A DNA stretch of 64,000 bases, from positions 3,224,001 through 3,288,000 of the forward strand of contig JAETXT010000007.1 of the NCBI GenBank assembly GCA_019188255.1. The letters run 5' to 3'. Below the pieces are notes generated by a model, which saw only the letters and a program-made list of their open reading frames with translations, was not told where the DNA came from and did no database searches. This DNA is from Verticillium longisporum (lineage: Eukaryota > Ascomycota > Sordariomycetes > Glomerellales > Plectosphaerellaceae). A program made the position numbers and the translations under genes. Of the stretch, positions 10,445-20,828 are shown piece by piece; the first letter of the stretch is position 1, and every line of letters starts with the position of its first letter.

Positions 10445-11606
10445 CTATTGGGGGTTGCAGCTTTCGTCCGGTGCTCCGAAAGCCTCCTGGGCTGACGCCA
10501 TATCCCCTACCAGATCTGACGGCGGCGAACCTGCGTCTTGCATCTATAGGTTTGTCAGTGACGAAGAACTACGCTCATCATAGGCACCACTAACCTTCTG
10601 CATTCTCTGCACAATGTACTCCCGATCCGCGGGAGTCGAGTCCGAATACGTGGGCTGCTCAAACTTGGCCACGATCTCCTTGACGATCACCTGTTGTTCC
10701 TGGTAGCGCTTGAGATCCTCCGCCGGTGTCTTGTCCTTATTCTTCTCCATCCATTCCGGGAACTTGTCATGAAGCTCCTTCATCGGCTCGTACAGGATTT
10801 CTTTATTCGTCAGCTGCTCCATCATGCCCATTAGCATCTTGGAGAAATCCTCTTCACCACCGGCGCCATCGAGACCTCCGCCTTCGCCCATCTGCTTCAT
10901 TAGCTCAGCGAGAAAGTCATCCGAAGACGAGTCAGCTGCCGCCGCCGTCGCTGAATCACCCGAGGCCTGCATTCGCTCCATCGTTCGTCGGATTGTTTCC
11001 TGGAATGAGGCGTCCGCAGCTTGAGCATCCGCCGAAGCACCTGGTTGCGCAGGTCCAGACGAAGAGCCAGGTCGCGCTCCTTCACCTGTGGCATCCTGGG
11101 CGGTCGCGGCCGCCATCGACTTGAACATATCATCAAACTGAGTTTGCATCTCAGGCTGTGAGCACTTTAGCAAGACTTTCAGGCCACGCCGAGAATCGGG
11201 AAACTTGCGTTCTTCTCTAGCTCGCCTAGGAGATCAGACATGCCGGCCTGTAGCTGTTTCGCGAATTCTTCATCTCCAAACATGTCTTCTAGGGACTTGT
11301 CTGATGTGTCAGGGCCAGAGTTGCCCCTAGCACTCTCGGTCCCGGGCGGTGGCCCAGATGCCGGCCCAGAGGTGCTTTGTCCAGCAGGCTTTTTGGAGAA
11401 TTCTTCGAGCATATCTGAATTTCGTGAGTCTCTGATCTCATATTGAACGAAAAAACTGGTGGCATACCATCCAGATCATCGAGGTCATCCTCGTCCGGAT
11501 CAGGGACATCCTCCACAGGGGGCTCAGGCCTTTTGTCCTCAACTGCAGCAGCAGCAGCAGACTTTGCTTCCACATCAGGTGCCTTGACAGCACCGGTATC
11601 GCTCAT
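10445..11606 (-). CDS. PEX19: Peroxin-19, peroxisomal membrane protein chaperone
   Basis: Pex19 binds newly made peroxisomal membrane proteins in the cytosol and docks at Pex3. Exons (complement) 11468-11606, 11209-11414, 10595-11155, 10445-10543 give 334 residues. The N-terminus is acidic (PDPDEDDLDDLDDMLEEF), as needed for the Pex3 interaction. A SLEDMFGDEEFAKQLQAGMSDLLGELEKN helix follows, then the C-terminal cargo-binding domain (FSKMLMGMMEQLTNKEILYEPMKELHDKFP, IVQRMQK). The last exon ends in ESCNPQ, a remnant of the usual C-terminal CxxQ-type farnesylation box. As read, it lacks the final residues of a CaaX motif: the frame ends CNPQ, which is itself Cys plus three residues and so can act as a CaaX box. 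Intron 2 uses a GC-AG pair (GCAAGT donor). The gene is intact. Confidence 0.95.
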
Positions 11607-12563
11607 CTTGCCGTGACAGCTAGTGTAAATATGATTTTTGATGCAGGTTGCCACGAGAGAGCATGTGAAGGTGGAAAAAGCGCTAGATGACGGTATGCGA
11701 AAGGTGTGAAAGGAGCGCGCAAGTTCCGGTGACTGAAAAATGAAGCGGCCAGCATAAACGAGTTATGAATGCAAGTTAATGATGAGGCCCTGTCATGAAC
11801 GCGAGTGAGGTTCGTTGAAGGTGAACTTGGCCTGCGGAATTCGGTGTCTGGAACCGAAAGAAGCCGCAGCATATGAAAGCGCAAGCCGAGGTGAGAGAAT
11901 GTGGTCCATATTGGTGCAGCACCTAGGTCTCAGTGCCACTCATCCAGCTTGGTGGGGGCGGGGCAGTGACCCCGCTCTCCCAGCACCTGACAGCTGGGAC
12001 AACTGGTAAGGTGCTGGCAGTGTTCGAGAGGCTTCGCATCATAATGTACAAACACCTGGCGAATACTGCTGGCTGCTCGAGCCGCCCGGATATCTTGCGC
12101 AGGCACAGTCTCTGTCATTTTAAATGATTTGATTGCTGCTATTAGTATGCACCAATATACATTGTAGACGTTCTCTCGTGCAGATCCCGTTGCTGAGGTT
12201 GTCATCCGTTGGGTACAGACTCCTGCTTATCAAACCAGAGGCAGCTCTCGGCGATAAGAGCACTTTCTGCCGGAATTTTGATACCTAAATCAACACACCG
12301 CCTGCCGCTGCCATTTACCGTTGACTCTCACAGTTGCCGCCTTGCGACTGGCAAAGCGTACCACCCGCCATCAAAACTTCAGGCTTTCAGATCTCTGATC
12401 GTTGAAGACTTGATTTGTCTTCTTCTCTCCTGACGCAACACTTGAGCGCCATTTCTCCCGAATCCGACGACCACGTACACTTGCGCCAGACCAGGCTGTC
12501 AAGGGATCCTGATCGCGAACCGCGTCAGACTTTTGCCGAGATAATCCCAGTAACTAGCACGAG
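11607..12563. promoter_or_regulatory. Divergent intergenic region PEX19 / UBC9
   Basis: About 950 bases between head-to-head genes. I see no supported coding frame. Several short frames on both strands have no family features. The final 150 bases before UBC9 form its pyrimidine-rich leader (cttcttctctcctgacgc). Confidence 0.5.
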
Positions 12564-13219
12564 ATGGCGCTCTGCCAGAACAGACTCCAGGAGGAGAGGT
12601 ATGTCTTTACAGGCTAGCTTTTCACTTGACAGCTTGCTGACGCGTGTACAGAAAGGCGTGGCGGAAGGACCACCCCTTCGGCTTCTACGCAAGGCCAGCT
12701 CGCACACCTAATGGAACGCTTGATCTGAAGGTGTGGGACTGCGGTATCCCCGGAAAAGAGAAGACAATGTGGGAGAAGGGTCTATTCAAGCTGACCATAA
12801 CGTTCCCTGATGGTGCGCTGTTTTCCCATGGGTGACTTGTTTGCCATCGATTATGCTGACCGTCGTCTCTATAGAGTACCCTACGAAACCGCCGAAGTGT
12901 AGGTCCCCTCAGTTACATAGCAGGTGCTTTCAGTGTTTCGTGCTTTGACTGACATGCTATGACAGGCAAGTTCGTTCCTCCGCTTTTCCATCCCAACGTC
13001 TACCCCTCCGGAACCGTTTGTTTATCGATTCTCAACGAGGAGGAGGCTTGGAAGCCCGCGATCACTGTGAAGCAGATCCTACTCGGTATCCAAGTGCTGC
13101 TGAATACTCCCAACCCGGAATCGCCAGCCCAGGCCGAGGCGTATAGTCTCTTCAAGAAGGATAAGAGCGAATACGAGAAGAGAATCCGGAGGGTTGTCAG
13201 GGAGAACCCAGCTCCCTGA
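12564..13219 (+). CDS. UBC9: SUMO-conjugating enzyme E2 Ubc9
   Basis: Ubc9 carries activated SUMO on a cysteine and transfers it to target lysines, mainly in the nucleus. Exons 12564-12598, 12652-12812, 12875-12898 and 12966-13219 join in frame to 157 residues, exactly the family length. Visible hallmarks: [23 protein letters not shown] at the N-terminus (basic SUMO-binding helix), [15 protein letters not shown] with the catalytic Cys at about 92 and the HPN oxyanion Asn, [18 protein letters not shown], and [12 protein letters not shown]. The third exon is only 24 nt (EYPTKPPK). The gene is intact. Confidence 0.97.
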
Positions 13220-14129
13220 TCGGAGTCGTCTCTGGAGGGACCTGGAGTGACACTGGGGCGAAGACTACGAACGTTGATACGATCATCATGCCATAGGGAA
13301 CGGAGTTGGAGGGAATATCAGGTTGGCTTTGCTTTACGCTGCTTGGGGCATCCAGAGATTACTGCTATAGGCCGGATCGGCAGCCTGAACGGCCAATACA
13401 GACGTTGCTGCCAGACTGGTCGACATTCTGATAATCCGCGTCGTGATGATAATAACGCAATATTCATTTACCTGTCGCCTCTCAGCGAGTAGAGATGTCA
13501 TTCAATACAGGCTGCAAGAGCCAAGCGGTTAAAGATGTCTGTACACGCCTCCAACTCCATTGTGAACGAGCTTCGTCTTCTCCGCCAACTGTGAGCGTGC
13601 TATTTTATCAATGTCATCAGAGGGCGTCGAGTCATTCTCGCAACCTGATCTTCAGAATGCCAAGCCGAAGTAACCAGGGGTTTCTGTCGTCTCGAGGCGC
13701 CAGTCTGAACCGATGTCATATTCTTGGTCTTACCTTGACGAGCATGACGCACTGACCCTGGTCAGCGTTTTTATTGCTCTTGCTCAAATCTTTTTCAAAC
13801 AGGAGTTCTAGGTTGGATTCGCTCAGTGCAAGCCCAGGTACGATACAGGTAGACTACAACAACGAGGCCAAATCTCGGAGTGCCTGAAGACTGTTGGTCG
13901 AGTTCGTGTCTTAGAAATGGCGGACTGCTTCCGTGGACTGGTAATCTGACCAAAAACTCTTCTCCGCATCATATTGGCTCAAGGCTACAGGAAAGCTTCC
14001 ACAAAATAAAGTCTCGGGATACGAGTATCAGGCATGACTCCGCAGTGAGAAACCAGAGATCGAGGTTCAGTCGCTGTCGTCCTCTGAATGCTCGAAAGGT
14101 ACCCCAAGGGCCGCCTTCAACTCCTTCAT
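13220..14129. other. Intergenic region between UBC9 and the unknown gene at 14130
   Basis: I see no gene in these 910 bases. The short frames have no domain signal. This is the 3' region of both convergent neighbours. Confidence 0.4.
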
Positions 14130-14871
14130 TCATTGACGAACCGGCTTCTTTCCCTCTCGTAATTCTCTGTAGAACTTCTTCAGTGGCTCTGGAAGCAGTC
14201 CTGCATCCAAGTATCCATCGTCGTCAACGTACATTTCCATGTATCCAATCATTGGTAGGGCAAATCCACCAATGCGTTGCCCCGCGTCCCGGGCGTACAG
14301 ACGTAGAGAGGCTTCGAGCAGAATATGAGACTTTAGTACGATGATTGGGTCTTCCCCCGACTTGTAGAACCCGGAGCCCCGACCTGGTCGCCACGGCGGA
14401 AGGCTTTGCTGATCGGACGCAAGTATGTATGACGAATGGGGCTCGAGTAACGACGGAGACGGTAGAGACTCTCGAAGTGGTGGCATGAACCAAAGGGCGT
14501 CGGATTGCAGGTAAATCCCTACCGTAACATCAGAAGTCCTGATGTGAAAATGGAATGCTGGGGGTGGTGTCCTCCTGTCTTTGGAGCTTGTGTGGCAGAC
14601 CTCCGTGTTCTCACAATGCACCAGGTCGTCCGACCGAGCTAGAGTCTGCTCTGCGGTCTCTGCACTGTCGTTCGGAATGACAAAGTCAATTGACTGGTGA
14701 TTTTCAGCCCAGGATCTGGAAATCCCATGTACATTCAGACATAATCACACTGACAATGGAGGGTACGCCGTGAACATTGAGAAGGCAGTGACCCCAGAGA
14801 ACACAGGTTACCTGAGCCGAGAAGAGCGCTCGCGAAATGGAAGCTATGAAGGCTTCTGACACGTCTACCAT
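14130..14871 (-). CDS. Unknown protein, two exons, about 207 residues
   Basis: I do not recognise it. The large exon (complement 14130-14693) reads as ordinary protein: SIDFVIPNDSAETAEQTL, AFHFHIRTSDVTVGIYLQ, IIVLKSHILLEASLRLYARDAG, GFALPMIGYMEMYVDDDG and a basic tail REGKKPVRQ. A short first exon (complement 14812-14871) starting MVDVSEAFIASISR joins it in phase through a 118-nt intron with a GTAACC donor, a CTGAAAA-like branch point and an ACCAG acceptor. Acceptor sites further upstream would run straight into TGA, so I prefer this one. Open reading may continue upstream of the chosen ATG (IKAT), so the start is uncertain. It is a soluble, mixed alpha/beta-looking protein with no signal or membrane segment. 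Confidence 0.5.
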
Positions 14872-15787
14872 GGTTGCCTTGATCTTGGGGTACGTTCGTC
14901 AAGTGCTCGTTGAAATTGTTGCGGGCGACCTTGAATGCCCATGGACGAGGTCAAGCCAACGTACCTCCTTTGATGACCCCGCGGCCAGCGGTCATGCTGG
15001 AAACCCTGCACTCCTGCCCGGCCAAGGATGCGGGCCCCAGTAACGTCCATCAAATCATCACCGTCCGACAGAGGTTTCTCGTCCTGTACAGTGCACCAGA
15101 GGCAATGCTGCGAGAGTTATCAGTTGGAGTCATACAATTCATATCACAGCACTGGACTCAGGGATCCAGTCTACAAGCAGCGATGCTCGTATGCATCTGG
15201 GTTCCTGGTAGCCAGACTCCAATCGAACTCTAGGGTGGCCCTCGGCACAGGTGACACCGGCGGGCTGGTCCCTTATCGTAGGCCGTTTTAGGTAATACGG
15301 AGCAGGTAGCGAGGGAAATTCAACGACGTGGCCAATGAATGCGCCGGCCGAGATCGGGGAGCTTCACCAACTAAACTCGGTTTGGGATGACTTTAGCGCC
15401 CCGTGGGCAATCGCGGGCAGTTATCAGTAGGCAGAAGAAGAAAAGGTGCCTGTTTGAGAGCCTTCACCGACCAGGTAGTCAGGTGAAGTGGGCAAGGCAA
15501 GACGAGGTTGAGCCTAGTGTAATTCTGGCATTGGCATTCACAATGGAGAACACAGTCGCAGAAAAACGGGCTGGTTCGGGGCGGCGACCATTGGAACGAG
15601 GAGGAAGAGTCATAACCACTCGCCCAAGCCCATCCCACCTTTTAGTCGCGCCTCGCCTCCTGGGAATAAAAAAGTTTGGGCCTACTGAGCCACCAGACAC
15701 ACACTTCTCCCCATCCCCCAACTCCTGCTTGATTCTTTACCAGAGATACCCTCGATCGTAGCTCTTCTTTACCACACAGTCGCCATC
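14872..15787. promoter_or_regulatory. Intergenic region before asparagine synthetase
   Basis: Short frames on both strands, none convincing. The last 130 bases are a C/T-rich leader (cacacacttctccccatcccc) with a TTGATTCTTTACC stretch just before the asparagine synthetase start. Upstream exons of the minus-strand unknown gene could extend into 14872-15050. Confidence 0.4.
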
Positions 15788-18147
15788 ATGTGCGGTATCT
15801 TTGCGTGCCACCGGTGAGTTTTTCCTTGCGCTCCAACGCTGCACCGCGCGGCGGCGCATGTGCCGGCTGCGGAATCGAGGGGCAATCGAGGACCCCGCCA
15901 TTCACAACCACCATAATCGAGCTGACTCTGACTCCCACCTCCAGTCACCCCGACGTTGAGAAATTCAAGCCCACAGCCTTGAAGCTTGCCAAGGCGTATG
16001 TGACCCTCCGTTATCCCCTTCTTGCGACGTTCAATTGACTCTTTTCCTCGCAGTGTCAGGCACCGTGGCCCCGATTGGAGTAAGATTTGGCTACTCAAGA
16101 GTGGAAATCCTCGAGCATCTTGACTGACCATGCGACAGGCGGAAGCATCATCGCCAACAACACGAGTAAGCTTATTGCCGAGCCCCGGCTGGAAAAATTG
16201 CTGACCATCGTAACCAGTCCTGTGCCATGAGCGTCTCTGCATTGTCGGCGTCGGTGAGTCGACATTGGCGGCTTGCGCGCCGCAACTCTTCTCCATACAT
16301 CCGTCCAAGGGCTAAACGTGAATAACAGAGTCTGGCGCCCAGCCCCTGACGAGCACCGACGAGAACATTGTCCTTGCTGTCAACGGCGAGATTTACAACC
16401 ACCGCCTCATCCGCAAACACCTCAAGCACTCATACCACTTCAAGACCACCTCGGACTGCGAGGTTATTATCCCGCTGGTGAGTCATGCGCACGCATCCAT
16501 GCTCCCGCGGCGTCGGGATCAGACATGTCTAATCTGACTTGGAACAGTATATGGAGTATGGTCTCGACGCGCCGAAGCACCTCGACGGCATGTTCTCGTT
16601 TGTTCTCTACGACAAGGAGCAGAACCGAACAGTTGCCGCCCGTGACCCCATCGGCATCACCACCTTCTACCAGGGCTGGAACTCCGAGCAGCCCGAGACT
16701 GTTTACTTCGCCTCTGAGCTGAAGTCTCTGCACCCCGTCTGCGACAAGATCGAGGCCTTCCCTCCCGGACACATTTACGACTCCAAGACCGGCAAGACGA
16801 CGAGATACTTTGAGCCCACCTGGTGGGATGGCGAGCGCGTTCCCGAGAAGCCTCTCGACCTCAAGCTCCTGCGCGAGACCCTCGAGAAGTCTGTTAGGAA
16901 ACGACTCATGGCTGAGGTCCCGTATGGTGTTCTGCTGTCCGGTGGCCTCGACTCCAGTCTCGTGGCTTCGATTGCCCAGAGGGAGAACCTGCGCCTGCAG
17001 AAGCTGGCGCTGGAGGCCAGCAACAGGGCCGCCGCCAAGGCTGAGGCCGCCAAGTCTGAGAACCCCGACGTGGGCGAGGGTCTCGTGGGTATCGACGACG
17101 AGGACGAGCTGTCGACTGTCACCTACCTTCCTCAACTCAACTCCTTCTCCATCGGTCTCCCCGGCTCGCCCGACAACAAGGCTGCCCTCGAGGTGGCCAA
17201 GTTCCTTGGCACCAAGCACCATGTCATGACCTTCACCATCGAGGACGGCCTCAACGCCCTCTCCGATGTCATCTACCACCTCGAGTCGTACGACGTCACC
17301 ACTATCCGTGCCTCCACCCCCATGTACCTGCTCTCTCGCAAGATCAAGGCCATGGGCATCAAGATGGTGCTCAGTGGCGCCGGCAGCGACGGGTAGTTTG
17401 GCGCTTACCTGTACTTCCACGGCGCCCCCGACAACAAGGCGCTCCACGAGGAGCCGCTTCGCCGCGTCAAGAACCTGCACCTTTCTGACTGCCTGCGCGC
17501 CAACAAGTCGACGTCGGCCTGGGGTCTGGAGGCTCGCGTGCCCTTCCTGGACAAGGAGGTGAGTAGGCCTCAGCGGGGTTTCCTCCTGCTCCCGTCTCTG
17601 ACGATGCACTGGATGAGTATATGCTGACATGTGACGCAGTTCCTTGAGGTTGCCATGAACATCGACCCTCAGGAGAAGATGATCACCAAGGAGAGGCTCG
17701 AGAAGTACATCGTCCGCAAGGCCTTTGACACCTCGGACGACCCCAGCGCGGAGCCTTACCTGCCCGAGAAGATTCTCTGGAGGCAGAAGGAGCAGTTCTC
17801 CGACGGTGTTGGATACGGGTGGATCGACGCGCTCAAGGACAACGCCGAGAAGCACGTGACGGACGAGATGATGAAGAACCCCAAGCCCGAGTGGGGCAAC
17901 GATATCCCCGACTCCAAGGAGGCGTACTGGTACCGCACCATGTTCGACGACCACCTCCCCCCGTCCTGCGCGTCGACGCTCGTGAGGTGCACCCCTACCT
18001 GGTGCAAGCAGACCGGACCCCAGCGGAAGGTGACCCTCAGCATGTCTGCGGCTAGGAGCAAAGATGATGCATAAGAAGGACCACTGTACTAACGCGTTGC
18101 ATGACAGAGCCATTGCCATCCACGAGCAAAAGTACGACACTGCATGA
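15788..18147 (+). pseudogene. ASN1: Asparagine synthetase (glutamine-hydrolysing), in-frame TAG in the ATP-pyrophosphatase motif and a late frame break
   Basis: Makes asparagine from aspartate, glutamine and ATP. Nine exons fit: 15788-15813, 15945-15995, 16054-16079, 16139-16165, 16218-16253, 16329-16477, 16548-17558, 17640-18029, 18108-18147, about 584 codons. The glutaminase half is intact: catalytic Cys2 (MCGIFA), RHRGPDW, NGEIYNH, SDCEVI, RDPIG. The synthetase half keeps [15 protein letters not shown] and [28 protein letters not shown]. The second ATP motif, normally SGEGSDEIFGGY, reads SGAGSDG-stop-FGAY (TAG at 17394-17396). An extra base near 18013 breaks KQTDPSGR. Correcting it joins the frame to a last 40-nt exon behind a 78-nt intron with a perfect TACTAAC branch point, ending QKYDTA. 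As given, the protein stops at about residue 386 and lacks synthetase activity. Whether this is biology or assembly is open. Confidence 0.85.
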
Positions 18148-19205
18148 GCGTGCAATTTTGGGGCGGAGGGCGAGGAGGGGTAGACCCTAGCCTAGGTACC
18201 TAGGTAGCAGGCTGGAGGGGTAGATTTTGCATCGGGGTTTCAGGCTTTTAGAGGCGCTGGTGCCGCCAAAGATCTTTGTGTGTGGGTTTGGACAAAAATA
18301 CGAAGACCGGCGGCCTAAATACCTTGGTTGATAGAATGACCTGGATGAATCTGACTGACGCGAGGTGGTGATGACAAGCTTGCTCCCTTGTGTGACGCTC
18401 GTAAGGTCGTAAGGACGTTAGGACGTTGACTGTGTGGGGTCAGGTTCAGTGACACGCTGACTTTAATGATGCTTGATGCAAGAGCGACAGGTGACAGGGT
18501 AGGCAGGGGTTCTGGTGGCAGGCGGTGTTCCTGGCAGGTCAGACTAGGCACGAAGGGTGCATTGGTCTTGCAGATATGGAACAGATGGTGAAGGAGGCAG
18601 GTGGACGCTGCTGCCAACTGACACAGCAACGTTTTTGAGGCCCCGTGCCTCTGTCGCCTGTTGCCTGTTGCCTGCCGCCTGCTACCTACCTAGGTACCTT
18701 AGATAGGTACCTAGGTACATCACTCCCTCTTTCACTTCCCCGCCAATTTACACCACTAGGCACTAGATACAGTTTGCCTTTCTGAGCCCTTCATACTCGG
18801 GCTTCAAAGCGCATTTGCATCAACGCATGCCTGCAACCAGGTAGATCCCCAACATTGTTACTTGGGAGGACTCATCGACCCTTCGCATTGCATCACCTGC
18901 ACCCAAGCTTCAAAGCGACCAATCAACCATCCGCTGCACCCCCCACGTGGAGCTACACACGTCTCGTTCTGGCGTAGCTGTTTCTCTTGGTCACATATCC
19001 CGGACCGAGTTCAGCCGGGATTGCCCGTCAGCCAATCGACACGTCCCAAACAATTTTCCTGAGTCGTTCCCCCAATTCCCTAGATCGACTCCTTCGGCTC
19101 TCCTCCTGAAAAGGACAACCATCATCGCATTCCCATTCCCCAAGAGAACCTCACATCCTCATCATACCTTTCATCCCCAAGCTCTTCCTCTCCTCTACCT
19201 TCATC
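18148..19205. promoter_or_regulatory. Intergenic region with TAGGTACCTAGGT palindromes, porin promoter
   Basis: No gene seen. Two clusters of the GGTACCTAGG palindrome lie at 18191-18207 and 18683-18717. CCAAT boxes at about 18919 and 19031 precede the porin start, in keeping with HAP-complex control of mitochondrial genes, which is an inference. The leader is pyrimidine-rich (ctcttcctctcctctacc). Confidence 0.5.
18683..18717. repeat. Intergenic CCTAGGTACC palindrome cluster
   Basis: Interleaved copies of CCTACCTAGGTACC and GGTACCTAGGTAC form an imperfect palindrome. Similar units recur at 18191, 24497, 37869, 44283, 53199, 53524 and 57745 in the window, always outside exons. Confidence 0.7.
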
Positions 19206-20539
19206 ATGTCTGTCCCCAACTTTGCCGACATCGCCAAGGCGAGCAACGATGTACGTCTCGCATGCCTGGCCTGACTGGTCCGGGAAGCTTCGCGCATCTG
19301 GGTGGGATTCGCTTGATCCCACCTATGCGCGCCGCATTGCACCCTTTCCAGAGCTTGCTCGCCATCATCAGCTCCCAGCTCGACGCCAGCAGCTAACCAC
19401 CTCGGTGTAGCTCCTCAACAAGGATTTCTACCACCTCTCTGCCGCCACCCTTGAGGTCAAGAGCAACACCCCCAACAACGTTGCTTTCAAGGTCACCGGC
19501 AAGACTTCTCACGAGAAGGCCACCGCTGGAGCTGTAAGTCGCGCTCTCCCTGCCTCTCCATAATCCCGAGGCAACCACGAAAATTATGGCACGATCATCG
19601 GCTGACCATTACCATCACACAGATTGAGGGCAAATACTCCGAGAAGGCTTCCGGTACAGCAAAATCACCCCGAAAAAAGAAGCCGCCGAAAGGAACAACC
19701 GGCGTTCATCGTATTCGACGCCTAGATCTCCAAGTGGCTCGGATCTACGGCTTCGGCTACGGAACACCGATCCAATTCGGCGCATGCATCGCCCCCGGAT
19801 TCGCACAGCTGCTAATGTTCTATCACCGTACAGGCCTCACCCTTACCCAGACCTGGAACACCGCCAACGCCCTTGACACCAAGGTCGAGCTCGCCGACAC
19901 CCTTGCCAAGGGCCTCAAGGCCGAGGGTGTCTTCTCCTTCCTCCCCGCCACCCAGGCCAAGGGCGCCAAGTTCAACCTGCACTTCAAGCAGCCCAACGTC
20001 CACGGCCGTGCCTTCTTCGACCTCCTGAAGGGCCCCACCGCCAACATTGACGCCGTCGTCGGCCACGAGGGTTTCCTCGCCGGTGCTTCTGCCGGTTACG
20101 ACGTCAACAAGGCCGCCATCACCGGCTACTCCGCCGCCGTCGGCTTCACCGCCCCCGCCTACACCGCTGCCATCACCGCCACCGACAACCTCAGCATCTT
20201 CGCTGCCTCTTACTACCACAAGGTTAACAGCCAGGTCGAGGCCGGTGCCAAGGCCACCTGGAACTCCAAGACCGGCAACAACGTCGGCCTTGAGGTTGCC
20301 TCCAAGTACCGCATCGACCCCGTCTCCTTCGCCAAGGTCAAGGTCAACGACCGTGGTGTTGCCGCCCTCGCATACAACGTCCTCCTGCGCCCCGGTGTCA
20401 CCCTCGGCCTCGGCGCCTCTTTTGATACCCAGAAGCTTGACCAGGCTACCCACAAGGTCCGTTATGTTGTATCTTGCACAAATGCGAATAGTATGCTAAT
20501 ATGTCACAGCTCGGTGCCAGCTTCACCTTCGAGGGTTAA
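19206..20539 (+). CDS. POR1: Mitochondrial outer-membrane porin (VDAC)
   Basis: Voltage-dependent anion channel, a 19-strand beta barrel passing metabolites and ATP/ADP across the outer mitochondrial membrane. Exons 19206-19250, 19411-19533, 19623-19653, 19834-20456 and 20510-20539 join to exactly 283 residues, the standard VDAC length. Visible: the N-terminal helix MSVPNFADIAKASNDLLNKDFYH, GLTLTQTWNTANALDTKVEL (the GLK-type region), alternating hydrophobic/polar strands rich in Gly/Ala/Lys/Thr, and the terminal GASFTFEG beta signal. Strong codon bias (third-position C) points to high expression. The exon of 31 nt is unusually short. Intact. Confidence 0.97.
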
Positions 20540-20828
20540 GCATATCCCCATCCCCTCCCTGCCTCCCCGGATAGCATGGTCAAATAAGGTTATACCGATC
20601 TCCATTCATCCGTTGTTATCAACACCTCTCTTCCGCTCGGGCGGTTGCTTGTTTCGATGTAGACTAGTTCTCCTGAGAGTAATGGAACCTCACGAAGGCG
20701 GTCATCCCGTCTCGTACCACCCAACATTGACGTTCGCATCATGTGGAGCAATTTGTATGATTGTGATGATTTGTATTATCGCGAGATTTCAATGTCTAAC
20801 AACTGATGTATTTTCGAGTGGCTTTCTT
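20540..20828. other. Convergent intergenic region porin / J-domain protein
   Basis: 289 bases shared by two convergent 3' ends. It has A/T-rich segments but no gene. Confidence 0.5.

Noticed and set aside
16467..18155. A 562-residue minus-strand ORF opposite asparagine synthetase
   Set aside because: It is the antisense shadow of a GC-rich coding exon; its text has no family features.
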